A stretch of DNA of 64,000 nt from Methanoplanus sp. FWC-SCC4 (lineage in GTDB: Archaea > Halobacteriota > Methanomicrobia > Methanomicrobiales > Methanomicrobiaceae): the NCBI RefSeq assembly GCF_032878975.1, contig NZ_CP043875.1, positions 1,852,370 through 1,916,369 of the forward strand, read 5' to 3'. A program made the translations under genes and the position numbers. Each line of letters begins with the position of its first letter. Positions within the stretch are counted from its first letter, which is position 1. Below, one piece after another: positions 21,625-30,979 of the stretch. The notes below the pieces were generated by a model. That model saw only the letters and a program-made list of their open reading frames with translations. It did not search any database and was not told where the DNA came from.

Positions 21625-22797
21625 ATGAAAAAATTAATCCCCATGATGGCTGTGATGATTCTGGCAGCGGCACTGATCGTCCCTGCTGCTTTGGCGCAAA
21701 CCACAGCCACGCCTGCATCGCAGATATCAATCATGTCATATGAGACCGATCCATTGGTTTTCATATCCGGCGATACAGGCACAATAAAGGTCACAATAAA
21801 AAATACAGGCGCCCAGAGTGTTGATATCAAAAGGGCAACAGTATATTCAAAAGACGTTGATGTCCTGAACAGTGAGGCATATGCAACTGTGGGTGCAATC
21901 GGTCCCGGTGTTTCAAAGGACTTCACATTCACGGTTCGTGCAAAAAAGTCAGATGCGATATACTACCCGAAATTCTACATCGAATTCAGCAACAGCGGCA
22001 GTTTAAGCTACCTGATTCCACTAAAAGTTGAGTCCACGCCCCTTGAAGTATCACTTGTTACAAAGCCGGATTCATTTCAAAAGGACGTGAAGGATACAAT
22101 CACAATCAGCATTGGAAATCCCCGTGAAAACGCGATTAACGGAATTGTGGTAAGACCTGAGAGCACAACTGCCTCCTTTACACAAACAAGCCGCTTTATC
22201 GGAGAGCTTGAATCCGACCAAAGTTCTGAAGTCAGCTTTGACGTAACACCGGCTGAAAACGGTGAGATCAGATTCATTACCGAATACAGAAACGGAATCA
22301 ACTCACATGAATCAGTGCTTAGAGTTCCTGTATCACTTGAAGACGGAAAGAAGAACGCAGACCCCGTCGTAAACAATATCGAGGTCGTTTTTGAAGGGGC
22401 AGGATACAAAATATCAGGTGACGTGACAAATGCAGGACTGGAAAATGCAAAGTCTGTTGTGGTTACAACCGCAGAACCTGCAGTACCGACAGAGCCAAAC
22501 CGCCTGTATGTAATAGGCGAACTTGAGCCTGACGACTTCTCAAGCTTTGATGTTACATTCCTGGCAGACGGTGAAAACACAGTTCCTCTGGTTATCAGTT
22601 ACAAGGATGAGGACGGAAACCAGTACTCAAAGACAGTTGACATCAGTCTTGGTAGCAACCTTCCCGGAAAAAAAACAGATAACACAAAAAACAGCACATC
22701 ATCCGATGAAGGATTTCCGATTGGAATAGCTGTACTGGTGCTGGTAATTATCGCAAGTGTCGGCGGTGCAATATACTATTCATGGAAAAAACAGTAA
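21625..22797 (+). CDS. COG1361-like secreted protein of an ABC module (copy 1)
   Basis: 390 residues: signal peptide (about 1-24), several immunoglobulin-like repeats of the S-layer-related COG1361 type (SIMSYETDPLVFISGDTGT, then two to three further beta-domain units), and a C-terminal membrane helix at about 364-387 followed by WKKQ. It is therefore anchored outside the cell. It is followed by a LolD/MacB-type ATPase and a permease. The triad recurs at 31491-34602. In such modules the COG1361 protein probably acts as the extracellular partner of the permease. Confidence 0.85.
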   Translation: MKKLIPMMAVMILAAALIVPAALAQTTATPASQISIMSYETDPLVFISGDTGTIKVTIKNTGAQSVDIKRATVYSKDVDVLNSEAYATVGAIGPGVSKDFTFTVRAKKSDAIYYPKFYIEFSNSGSLSYLIPLKVESTPLEVSLVTKPDSFQKDVKDTITISIGNPRENAINGIVVRPESTTASFTQTSRFIGELESDQSSEVSFDVTPAENGEIRFITEYRNGINSHESVLRVPVSLEDGKKNADPVVNNIEVVFEGAGYKISGDVTNAGLENAKSVVVTTAEPAVPTEPNRLYVIGELEPDDFSSFDVTFLADGENTVPLVISYKDEDGNQYSKTVDISLGSNLPGKKTDNTKNSTSSDEGFPIGIAVLVLVIIASVGGAIYYSWKKQ

Positions 22798-22845
22798 ATC
22801 AGGGATTAATTCCATGAAAATAATATTTTTTGGGGGTTAGACCGA

Positions 22846-23523
22846 TTGAACGCACAGACACCGGTAATCGAGCTTAAAGACGTATCAAAAATCTATTCTC
22901 TTCCGTTCGGGGATGTGACTGCCTTAAACCATGTATCACTTGAGGTCATGCCCGGCGATTTTCTGGCTATAATGGGGCCTTCCGGGTCAGGCAAATCAAC
23001 GATGCTTAATTTAATCGGTTCTCTTGATGTCCCGACTGATGGTGATCTCTTCATCGACGGAACAAACATAAAGAATCTGACAGATGAGGAGCTGACAAGT
23101 CTTCGGAGGGACAATATCGGATTTATTTTCCAGCAGTTCAATCTGCTTCCCCTTCTTACAGTCAAGGAAAATGTCGAATACCCCTATATTCTCAAATACC
23201 GCCACGGCGACTATGAAGGAAGATGCGAAAAGCTGCTTGAACGGGTGGGGCTCACAGATCACCTAATGCACCACAAACCAACAGAACTCTCCGGCGGACA
23301 GCAGCAGAGGGTTGCAATTGCAAGGGCACTTATCAACAACCCGAAAATCATGCTCTGCGACGAGCCTACCGGTAACCTTGACTCAAAGACAGGAAGCCAG
23401 GTGATGGATCTTTTGGCAGAACTCAACCGGCAGGGAAAGACTGTTATCATGGTAACACATGATGCCGATATCGCAGAATATGCCAACAAAAAAATAGTGA
23501 TAACAGATGGTGAGATAAAATGA
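22846..23523 (+). CDS. ABC transporter ATP-binding protein (LolD/MacB type)
   Basis: 225 residues. TTG start at 22846 with a G-rich ribosome-binding sequence upstream (gggggt, 22832-22837). Complete ABC ATPase: Walker A GPSGSGKST, Q-loop, signature LSGGQQQRVAIARAL, Walker B IMLCDEPTGNLDS and switch His (VTHDADIAEYA). These motifs are typical of ATPases that drive MacB-like mechanotransmission permeases rather than substrate translocators. The stop overlaps the permease start (ATGA). Confidence 0.95.
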   Translation: MNAQTPVIELKDVSKIYSLPFGDVTALNHVSLEVMPGDFLAIMGPSGSGKSTMLNLIGSLDVPTDGDLFIDGTNIKNLTDEELTSLRRDNIGFIFQQFNLLPLLTVKENVEYPYILKYRHGDYEGRCEKLLERVGLTDHLMHHKPTELSGGQQQRVAIARALINNPKIMLCDEPTGNLDSKTGSQVMDLLAELNRQGKTVIMVTHDADIAEYANKKIVITDGEIK

Positions 23524-24692
23524 AATTTATCAAAGGTATCTTCTTTGAATTTGCAAAGAGAAGCGTCCGTCTCCACCTCTTAAGATCATCGCTTGCAGTC
23601 ATAGGAATTGTCATAGGCGTTGCGGCAATTTCTGCTATGGGGATGCTTGGAAACAGTCTTGTACTCTCGGTTTCGGAATCCCTCTCTGATGTGGGCGACT
23701 CAATTGTGATATATCCGCACGGCGGGGTCTCACAGGGACCTGCAAGCGCCACAACCGACGATAAAATAACCGAAAGGATGCTAAAGGACATCAAAAGCGC
23801 TGCCGGGCCAAACGATGTGATACCGATATACTCAACCGCAGACACAATAGAAGTCGGGGGAGAGGATGGAATTGCATCTGTTTACGGAATGAAACCGACC
23901 GACATCCCCATTATGCTCGATCTCGAGGAAGGGCAGTGGCTTAAAAGTTCATCAGGAGCAATAGCAGGCACCCGCATTGCAGATGAGTTTGACCTCAAAA
24001 TAGGGAGCAAAATAAAACTCGGCGATAAAAAGCTGAGAATAGTCGGCATATTAAAGGAACGGGGGATGGGATTCGATATAAATCCTGATTATGCCATTAT
24101 TGTCGAGGACAAATTTTACAAATCAGCATATGACCAGGAAGACTATGATCAGGTCATTGTCAAGGTTAGGGACATAAACGAGATCGATTCTGTAAAAAGT
24201 GCAATTGAAAAGAAGATGAACAGAAAGGATGATGTCATAAACGCATTTGACACAAAGGCGATTCTTGAGACCATTCTTGACACCTTCGGCAAAATATCAA
24301 TGTTCACAACCGCAATCGGAGGAATATCACTCATTGTGGCAGGAGTCTCGATATTCAATGTTCAGATGATGTCGGTTACAGAGAGAATCAAAGAGATTGG
24401 AATCATAAGAAGCATAGGGACTCAGAAAAGCGAGGTCATGAAGATGTTTTTGTACGAAGCCCTGATTCTCGGATTCTTCGGAGCGGCGGTCGGTGCTTTG
24501 TTCAGTTTTCTCGGGGGATATCTCGCAATCTATGTAATGCTTCAGGAGACCTCATATCTCTTTGAACCCTCAACCCTCGTGTACATACCCTTCGGGATGG
24601 CATTTGGAATTGCAACAAGTCTTCTGTCAGGGATTTACCCGGCATGGAAGGCGGCAAACCTTAATCCGATTGAGGCTCTGAGGCACGAGTAG
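23520..24692 (+). CDS. ABC transporter permease (FtsX/MacB type)
   Basis: 390 residues. Architecture of a MacB-like permease: an N-terminal membrane helix (about 22-48), a large extracellular domain (about 50-260), then three C-terminal helices with the FtsX-domain signature MMSVTERIKEIGIIRSIGTQKSEV. Its start overlaps the ATPase gene. Together with the COG1361 protein it should form a membrane complex that couples ATP hydrolysis to events outside the cell, e.g. lipoprotein or surface-protein handling. The cargo is unknown. Its end overlaps the convergent small gene at 24661-24909 by 32 bases. Confidence 0.93.
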   Translation: MKFIKGIFFEFAKRSVRLHLLRSSLAVIGIVIGVAAISAMGMLGNSLVLSVSESLSDVGDSIVIYPHGGVSQGPASATTDDKITERMLKDIKSAAGPNDVIPIYSTADTIEVGGEDGIASVYGMKPTDIPIMLDLEEGQWLKSSSGAIAGTRIADEFDLKIGSKIKLGDKKLRIVGILKERGMGFDINPDYAIIVEDKFYKSAYDQEDYDQVIVKVRDINEIDSVKSAIEKKMNRKDDVINAFDTKAILETILDTFGKISMFTTAIGGISLIVAGVSIFNVQMMSVTERIKEIGIIRSIGTQKSEVMKMFLYEALILGFFGAAVGALFSFLGGYLAIYVMLQETSYLFEPSTLVYIPFGMAFGIATSLLSGIYPAWKAANLNPIEALRHE

Positions 24693-24909
24693 ACTGCTGA
24701 CTCAAAAAATCCTCAAGCCAACCTTCCTCTTTTTCAAGTGAAATTTTAAATGCAAAATCGCCGGATGTAATAATCAGGCCGACCGGCTTTGCAGAGCAAT
24801 TCCCACCAAGACTGTCATAAACAGAGATATCGGCACTTACAACAGGCATTATTTTCATGCCGGCAACACTAAGCAGCCTTCCTCCGATAAGTTTTTTTTC
24901 TGTCTTCAT
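24661..24909 (-). CDS. Small protein of the DUF2953-GerW operon
   Basis: 82 residues. No known domain. The sequence reads as a compact beta-rich protein (KIMPVVSADISVYDSLGG, AKPVGLIITSGDFAFKI) with one cysteine. Its ATG overlaps the stop of the upstream DUF2953 gene (ATGA), so translational coupling makes it real despite its small size. It overlaps the convergent permease gene at its 3' end by 32 bases. It probably works with the DUF2953 and GerW-like proteins. Confidence 0.6.
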   Translation of the reverse strand: MKTEKKLIGGRLLSVAGMKIMPVVSADISVYDSLGGNCSAKPVGLIITSGDFAFKISLEKEEGWLEDFLSQQSTRASEPQSD

Positions 24910-25553
24910 AACGGGGCACCCATGCTTTTATTCAGCTCAGCCGGATTCTTTTCTGAGGTTTTTGATGATTTGGATGATTTTGATATTTTACGGTACATCC
25001 TGAATGCAGGAAGGAATAATCTAAAAAGTCTCCTGACCGTGATTTCAAATTCAAAGTCGGGCTCAAATGCAAATTCGTCAAAAACCGGAAATACATCTAT
25101 ATCAACCCTTTTTTCACTGCATAAAACACCTTTTGCCGCCATTAAAAGTCCGTATATCATCCCTGTCTCTGCCGCATCATCCAGGCCGAACCGGAGACGA
25201 AGGTAAAGACGGCTTATTGAAATCTGTCTTAAAATATCTAAAACATCTGATTTTAGTGAAAAAATAACCTTTATATCGGTTTTTTTTGATTTCTGTGGAG
25301 CTTCGGGTTTTTGTTTCTCCTCTTTTATCTTTTCCTCACCTTTTTTAATTAAGGATGAAACAGGTTTTTCAACCACCGAAAATCCCATAAATTTAACAGA
25401 AAAGGTTTCGTTATCCTTTATATCCGCACGGAGTCTTAAAATACCCCAGGCTAATGATATGTATGCATTATTCTTCAGCCCCGGTTTTATCCTGCCTCTT
25501 AGATAGACAGGCAGAACGGTTATATGAAGAATTAATACTGCAAGAATCAGCAC
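24906..25553 (-). CDS. DUF2953 membrane-anchored protein
   Basis: 215 residues read from a GTG at 25553; the hydrophobic stretch continues a few codons upstream, so the exact start is uncertain. N-terminal membrane helix, a beta-rich part, a charged linker (EEKIKEEKQKPEAPQKSKKTD) and a domain containing LYLRLRFGLDDAAETGMIYG, the recognisable DUF2953 region. In Bacillus the DUF2953 gene ytfI lies next to ytfJ (GerW), and the same order occurs here with the GerW-like gene at 25600. That conserved linkage supports both calls. Confidence 0.8.
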   Translation of the reverse strand: MLILAVLILHITVLPVYLRGRIKPGLKNNAYISLAWGILRLRADIKDNETFSVKFMGFSVVEKPVSSLIKKGEEKIKEEKQKPEAPQKSKKTDIKVIFSLKSDVLDILRQISISRLYLRLRFGLDDAAETGMIYGLLMAAKGVLCSEKRVDIDVFPVFDEFAFEPDFEFEITVRRLFRLFLPAFRMYRKISKSSKSSKTSEKNPAELNKSMGAPL

Positions 25554-25599
25554 TAAAAAATAAAGGATATATTGCAGGATGGCAAATCACCACTTTTTT

Positions 25600-25998
25600 T
25601 TACTTGCTTTCCTGAATATTTTCTTCTTCTGATTTTTTTGTCTCTTCTTTTTCCTTTATGACTTCCATTACCTTTGGCAGAATTTCATTTCCTACTGCAT
25701 TAATCGCCTCGGTGATCGGCCCTGGTTTTCTTACAGGAATGACCCTTATGTGCTCAGGCCCTTTAAGATTTTTATCGACAATTATCATGGCAACAGGGGA
25801 CACACCGCCACCTGCACCAGCTCCTGCACCGCCGTCCTGCTCACTTCCCCCGAATCCTGCACCAAACCCAAAGCCAAATGATGCAACAGGAATTGCAATG
25901 ATATCCCCAATTTCAACAGGGTCTCCAAGAACTGTTCCCGCATTTACAAGTTTATCAACTTCGGTCAGGGCTTTTTCAAATAAAATGTCTGCGTTCAT
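25600..25998 (-). CDS. GerW/YtfJ family protein
   Basis: 132 residues. The family core is plain: an N-terminal helix, VLGDPVEIGDIIAIPVASFGFGFGAG, a glycine-rich loop, and VSPVAMIIVDK followed by a C-terminal charged tail. GerW/YtfJ is needed for spore germination in Bacillus, but archaea do not sporulate, so the role here must be different. A good ribosome-binding sequence (GGAGTGA) precedes the ATG. It is the first gene of a three-gene minus-strand operon. Confidence 0.92.
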   Translation of the reverse strand: MNADILFEKALTEVDKLVNAGTVLGDPVEIGDIIAIPVASFGFGFGAGFGGSEQDGGAGAGAGGGVSPVAMIIVDKNLKGPEHIRVIPVRKPGPITEAINAVGNEILPKVMEVIKEKEETKKSEEENIQESK

Positions 25999-26123
25999 TA
26001 AAAGTTCACTCCTTTTTTTAGAGATAGATGCACATTCAGATATAAAAATGATTCAGATACGATTGGGAATATCGGGGGAAAAAAAAGATATGTGTTGATC
26101 AGAGGATTCGTCTGATTAAAGCA

Positions 26124-26978
26124 TTAAAGAGTCTTTATTATCATTATTCTCCATTCAGTGCCATGAATACCGCATGTTGTCCAGAATGCCTCTTTTTTCG
26201 CCTCTTTAAGGGAGCCTGGATCAGTGAAACGATAAACATACCTTCCTGACCATTTCTCCGCAAATTGCTCTCCAAATCCGGATATTTCAGGGTAATCCTC
26301 ATACATGGGATCTTTAAATGTGTTTTTTCCGATCTCTTCAGGGTCTTCATCATAGAGGATCACTCCGTTTTTCTGAACTGCCATGAACTGAAATTCGTCC
26401 TGATAAAAATTCTTCTTTAAAATATCACCAAACATGATTGCAGGATCAAATGTAAGACTTACGAATCCTGCATACCTGTCATCACCGGTAAATACCGGGT
26501 AGTTTATAGATGCCGCCTTTCCTCCTTCTGCAAGATCAAACTGATCTGTCATCAGGGGAACTTTCCGGGAATTCATAAGGGATACAACAGGTGTGTTTCC
26601 AAGATCCTTTCCGACAATTTCCTGATGGGACACAGGCACCATAGCCTTTACGTAACCGGCCCCGTCAAAAGTCCCGATAGTTACGATGGATGGATTTTTG
26701 CTCATATATTCTTCAAGTATTTTTTCCGTGCCCTCACCATCAAGGCCCGTTTTGGAGATCCTTTCTGCGGCAGAAGACGCAATTTCATTTAATTCATAGA
26801 ACCCTTCCTGCACATACCCCTGAAAATCCGAAATTCCGGTCATCATTTCATTTTGAATATCCGGACTATTTTCAGGATCAGGAGACGGATTTATTATACT
26901 AAATCCGGCAAAGAACAAGATCACAAAGACAACAACTGATGCTGTTAAAAATATTGCAACATCTGTGATTTTTGACAT
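26124..26978 (-). CDS. Stand-alone membrane-anchored Cache (PDC) sensor domain
   Basis: 284 residues. One N-terminal membrane helix (about 8-28) is followed by a single extracellular Cache-like domain (IVTIGTFDGAGYVKAMVPVS, GYAGFVSLTFDP, VILYDEDPEEIGKNTF). No cytoplasmic signalling domain follows: the protein ends soon after WRIMIIKTL. It could be a ligand-binding partner for separate sensors, or a periplasmic-type binding protein. Calling it a truncated chemoreceptor is possible, but no broken remainder is visible downstream. Confidence 0.8.
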   Translation of the reverse strand: MSKITDVAIFLTASVVVFVILFFAGFSIINPSPDPENSPDIQNEMMTGISDFQGYVQEGFYELNEIASSAAERISKTGLDGEGTEKILEEYMSKNPSIVTIGTFDGAGYVKAMVPVSHQEIVGKDLGNTPVVSLMNSRKVPLMTDQFDLAEGGKAASINYPVFTGDDRYAGFVSLTFDPAIMFGDILKKNFYQDEFQFMAVQKNGVILYDEDPEEIGKNTFKDPMYEDYPEISGFGEQFAEKWSGRYVYRFTDPGSLKEAKKEAFWTTCGIHGTEWRIMIIKTL

Positions 26979-27034
26979 AAAGGAAAATTAATTTAGGAGA
27001 AATAAATATTTTTTGAATTTGCATCTGTTTCTGA

Positions 27035-28286
27035 TTATTTTTGAAATACCACAATCCTGTTTGTATTGGTTCCGTTCTTTTTGTTTGAGATACCCCAGAT
27101 GTTTGAAGTCTTGGTAAAGTCCTGCTCGTTTATCAAAACACCGGCACAGGTAAATCCTGCCTCTCTGCCTATTGGTATTACATGTTCATCAAGGCAGACT
27201 TTCCCGTTCCTGACCTCCCCTACTTCAAACGCAACCCATCCTTTCGGTTTTGTTATCCTGAAGAGTTCATGAAAAACATTCTGCATAACGCCTGTCCATT
27301 CGGGAAGGGTCTTTGACATTGTAATCTTTTTTCCGATCTCTCTCTCGTCAAGTGAGTTGAACCAGCATCTCAGCCAGTTGTCACCTGCATACTGAACAAT
27401 ATCAAGAAACGGAGGTGATGTTACAGTGAGGGAGACGGAATTTTGTGGTATTTCTTTTGTCTCTCCCGCATCACATTGCAGGAAAGCAGCAGTTTTACCG
27501 GCCTTTTTCAGATTTTCCCTCTCGGCTTCGGTCAGTCTTTTTAAGAGAGCCCGTGTTTTTTTCAGAATAAGCTTTTTTGTATCCCGGTATTCGGGAGTCT
27601 GGTTTCTTTTTTCGTTAATTTTTATCTGGCTCCGGGGAGATACAGCCTGATTGGGCGGGAGTGTATATACCGAAAAAAATCCGGAGGAATGCCCTGTAAG
27701 GCGGTTTGTTGCGACCATCCTGATCCATCTGTCGGTGTTGTCTTCTTCTCCCGACTCCTTTCTCTCAAAAAGATAATTTTTCAAAGATACAATCTCGGAT
27801 TCTGTTTCCTTTTCATAAAACATAGAGAGATCTATGTCACCTGAGAGATTTTTTTCCAGATTAATCCTGTCAAGCCTTTCTTTCACACAATTGATATCAG
27901 GCGGAGAAAACCTGGGCTCGCAGAGTATTCTGCTTAAAGGGTTGATGTCATTTGAAACAGCATTTCTCCCCATAAGCCCTGCCTCAATTACCGTAGTTCC
28001 TGCCTGTGAAGGGATCATAAACAACATCACCCGAATCTGTGAGGAGATCAATAAAAAAACGGGGCAGCTGGGGTTTAAAGCATGCCCTGTATGAAACCTC
28101 GTGGATTGATGATGCCTGCCTTTGTTTTGATGTCCAGAATTCGTTTGTATACTTAGTGATATCAGGTCTTCCTTCAAAAGAGGTTAAATTTGTAATACTT
28201 CCCGGCATTTCACCACAGGCGTCACCCTCAAGGCTGAATTTCTCAAGGTACTCACCAAATGATTCCGGATCAAAACTGGCTTTCAT
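27035..28286 (-). pseudogene. N4/N6 DNA methyltransferase split by a frameshift
   Basis: Two reading frames carry the halves of one enzyme. The upstream frame (ATG 28286, read to the stop at 27984) ends at motif I as [11 protein letters not shown] then leaves frame. The downstream frame resumes with [23 protein letters not shown] and later contains TSPPFLDIVQYAG (motif IV). Joining needs two extra bases in the GGCAGGAACTACGG stretch near 28000, which would restore the family motif DPFTGRGTT. A TTG at 28370 extends the first frame but lies in the trpB2 promoter. Either a genuine inactivating deletion or a homopolymer sequencing error. Confidence 0.75.
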
Positions 28287-28382
28287 ATATTCCGGTTTAG
28301 TATTTCTGAAACTGATCCATGTTATCTTTATAGGTAAAGACGGGCTTAAGAGAGATGCTGATATATGCAATTGTGCTTATTT

Positions 28383-28408
28383 TGTACAATAATGTATATA
28401 TATGTACA
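28383..28408 (+). promoter_or_regulatory. Two TRP-box-like TGTACA sites upstream of trpB2
   Basis: TGTACA occurs at 28383-28388 in reverse and forward symmetric form (TTTGTACA) and at 28403-28408 (TGTACAAA), together an inverted repeat TTTGTACA-N14-TGTACAAA centred 20 bases apart, i.e. about two helical turns. An AT-rich TATA-like segment (atgtatatatatg) lies between them, and the trpB2 ATG follows at 28427. TGTACA is the published consensus of the TrpY regulator box in Methanothermobacter, where trpB2 is one of the regulated genes. Repressor binding here would block the promoter. Confidence 0.6.
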
Positions 28409-28426
28409 AACCCTAACAGGTGTAGC

Positions 28427-29788
28427 ATGCCCACAAAGATAATTCTCGATGAGAATGAAATCCCAAAAAAATGGTACAACATACAGGCGGATATGCCGAA
28501 TCTGCCGGGAATACCCCATAATCCGATTACAAAGAAAGCGGTGGAGGCAAAGGATCTTGCACCGATATTTGCTGACGGTCTGATTAAACAGGAGTTCTCA
28601 ACAGAAAAATACATAGACATACCTCCTGAAGTCAGGGAGATACTGACACTGTGGAGACCATCCCCTCTCTTAAGGGCAGAGAGGCTTGAAAAGCTCCTGA
28701 AAACACCTGCAAAAATCTACTACAAATACGAAGGACAAAGCCCCTCAGGAAGCCACAAGACAAACACTTCCGTTGCACAGGCTTACTACAACAAAGAGGA
28801 CGGCATTGAGAGAATCGCAACCGAAACAGGTGCAGGGCAGTGGGGTTCCGCACTCTCGTTTGCAACACAGTTCTTCGGGATGGAATGCACCATCTACATG
28901 GTCAGGGGAAGCTATGAACAAAAACCATACCGGAAGATGATGATGCAGACCTGGGGTGCAAAATGCTACCCGAGCCCGACAACAATGACAAATTCAGGCA
29001 GGGAAATTCTAAAACGCGATCCCAATACATCCGGAAGTCTCGGAATTGCAATCTCTGAGGCAGTAGAGGACGCCGCAACGCATGAGAACACAAACTATGC
29101 TCTTGGTTCCGTTCTAAATCATGTCTGCCTCCACCAGACAGTAATCGGACTTGAGGCCCGAAAACAGCTGGATATCGCAGAAGAAACGGCTGATATCGTA
29201 ATCGGCTGTGCGGGGGGAGGCTCAAACTTTGCTGGGATAGCATTCCCGTTTGTCAGGGACAAAATTGAAAAGAAGAACCCTGATGTCGAGATCATCGCAT
29301 CAGAGCCTGCCGCCTGCCCGACCCTTACAAAAGGCCTTTATGCGTATGACTTCGGTGATGTTGCGGGACTAACCCCGATTATGCAGATGTACACACTCGG
29401 CCATGACTTCATCCCGCCGTCAATTCATGCCGGAGGACTCAGGTATCACGGAATGTCCCCGCTTGTATCACGCCTCCATGCGGACGGCCTGATAAAATCG
29501 GTTGCATACCACCAAAACGAATGCTTCAAAGTGGCAGTTGACTTTGCAAAAACCGAAGGAATAATTCCCGCACCGGAATCAGCCCATGCGATAAAGGCAG
29601 CGGTTGAACAGGCACTTTTGTGCAAAAAAACGGGTGAGGAGAAGACAATTGTATTCAACCTGAGCGGACATGCACACTTTGACATGTCGGCATACGAGGC
29701 ATACTTCAACAAAACGCTGCCGGACTACGAATACCCGGCAGAATTAATTAAGGAATCACTTTCAAAACTACCACACATTGAAGATTAA
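28427..29788 (+). CDS. trpB2: Tryptophan synthase beta chain type 2 (TrpB2)
   Basis: 453 residues from the ATG at 28427, with aggtg just upstream. TrpB2 is the longer archaeal tryptophan synthase beta paralogue, which uses PLP to join indole and serine. The PLP lysine is K111 in SGSHKTNTS; the phosphate-binding loop [11 protein letters not shown] and the C-terminal [17 protein letters not shown] are conserved. TrpB2 is usually proposed to salvage indole independently of TrpA. No trpA lies next to it. The promoter carries TRP-box-like sites. Confidence 0.96.
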   Translation: MPTKIILDENEIPKKWYNIQADMPNLPGIPHNPITKKAVEAKDLAPIFADGLIKQEFSTEKYIDIPPEVREILTLWRPSPLLRAERLEKLLKTPAKIYYKYEGQSPSGSHKTNTSVAQAYYNKEDGIERIATETGAGQWGSALSFATQFFGMECTIYMVRGSYEQKPYRKMMMQTWGAKCYPSPTTMTNSGREILKRDPNTSGSLGIAISEAVEDAATHENTNYALGSVLNHVCLHQTVIGLEARKQLDIAEETADIVIGCAGGGSNFAGIAFPFVRDKIEKKNPDVEIIASEPAACPTLTKGLYAYDFGDVAGLTPIMQMYTLGHDFIPPSIHAGGLRYHGMSPLVSRLHADGLIKSVAYHQNECFKVAVDFAKTEGIIPAPESAHAIKAAVEQALLCKKTGEEKTIVFNLSGHAHFDMSAYEAYFNKTLPDYEYPAELIKESLSKLPHIED

Positions 29789-29798
29789 AAACAGTGAA

Positions 29799-30902
29799 AT
29801 GAAAAAAATAGGATTTCTGATAAACCCGGTGGCCGGGATGGGGGGAAAAGTCGCCCTTAAGGGCACAGACGGACAGTACGAAAGGGCATTGGAGCTCGGT
29901 GCAGAGCCTGTTGCAGAAAAAAAGGCGGCTGAGTTTGTCCGGGCACTTGACCTCTCAGAAATCATGTTTTTTACCGCCGGCGGTCTGATGGGTGAGGGAC
30001 TCCTGAAAAGCACAGGCACTGCCAGATACAAAGTCGTTTTCAACCCGAATAATCCGACATCGGCAGAGGATACAAAAAAAGCATGCCTGATGATGCTAAA
30101 GGCAGGCGTTGAAATGATCGTTTTCTGCGGAGGAGACGGTACTGCAAGGGATGTCGTTTCTGCAACAGGGGATAAAGTTCCGCTGCTTGGAATACCCTCA
30201 GGCGTCAAGATGTTTTCGGGAATTTTTGCCCTGACACCAAAGACAGGTGCGGATATAGTAAACCGTTTTCCTGATTTAAGCATTGTAAAAACAGAGGTCA
30301 TGGACATAGACGAGGAGGAGTACAGAAAAGGCAGGCTGAAGACTGTGATCTTTGCAGAGGCGAAAGTCCCTTTGATACCGCAAAAATCACAGGGCGGAAA
30401 ATGGGTCTCCTCCGGCAGTGACGAGAGAAACAGAAAGGAGATCGGTCGTTTCCTTGCAGAGATCCTCTCTGATGACACGCTGTATCTCATCGGTGCAGGC
30501 ACGACGGCAAAATCCATTTTGGATGAACTCGGGCTATCAGGCTACACACTCCTCGGGATTGACGCACTGTTCTCAGGCAGGTTAATCGGGCGGGATTTAA
30601 GCGAAAGGGATATACTAAAACTTCTTGAAGGGCACAAAAAGGCAAAGATAATAATCAGCCCGATAGGTGCCCAGGGATTTATTCTGGGACGGGGAAACCA
30701 GCAGTTTTCACCAGAGGTGCTCAGAAAAACCGGTACTGAAAATATAATCATTGCCGCCACAAATGCAAAACTGATGATGACAAAGGAGCTTTTCATAGAC
30801 ACCGGTGACATGGACCTTAACAGATCATTTCCGGACTCTGTCCAGGTCATATGCGGCGACTGCATGGCACAGCGTGTAAAAATTCAAAAGCCCGGGCAGT
30901 AA
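29799..30902 (+). CDS. ATP-NAD kinase-like protein (COG3199)
   Basis: 367 residues from the ATG at 29799, 10 bases after the trpB2 stop, so probably co-transcribed. The fold is that of NAD kinase/diacylglycerol kinase proteins: FLINPVAGMGG at the start, FCGGDGTARDV as the GGDGT motif, and PSGVKMFSGIFA. The C-terminal part is typical of the COG3199 family, which is annotated as ATP-NAD kinase but whose exact substrate is not settled. NADP supply would fit a biosynthetic context with trpB2. Confidence 0.85.
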   Translation: MKKIGFLINPVAGMGGKVALKGTDGQYERALELGAEPVAEKKAAEFVRALDLSEIMFFTAGGLMGEGLLKSTGTARYKVVFNPNNPTSAEDTKKACLMMLKAGVEMIVFCGGDGTARDVVSATGDKVPLLGIPSGVKMFSGIFALTPKTGADIVNRFPDLSIVKTEVMDIDEEEYRKGRLKTVIFAEAKVPLIPQKSQGGKWVSSGSDERNRKEIGRFLAEILSDDTLYLIGAGTTAKSILDELGLSGYTLLGIDALFSGRLIGRDLSERDILKLLEGHKKAKIIISPIGAQGFILGRGNQQFSPEVLRKTGTENIIIAATNAKLMMTKELFIDTGDMDLNRSFPDSVQVICGDCMAQRVKIQKPGQ

Positions 30903-30979
30903 TATCCCTTTGAGGAAATCCTGAAATTTCAGGACTTTTAACTCCGTTAATTAAAACAGATTCTATTATCTGGCAATAA

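Noticed and set aside
24573-24590. TGTACA inside the MacB-like permease gene, and further copies inside other genes
   Set aside because: Isolated copies in coding sequence are expected by chance; only promoter copies were kept as candidate TRP boxes.
28297-28620. Minus-strand frame over the trpB2 start
   Set aside because: It is antisense to trpB2 and its promoter and shows no family features.
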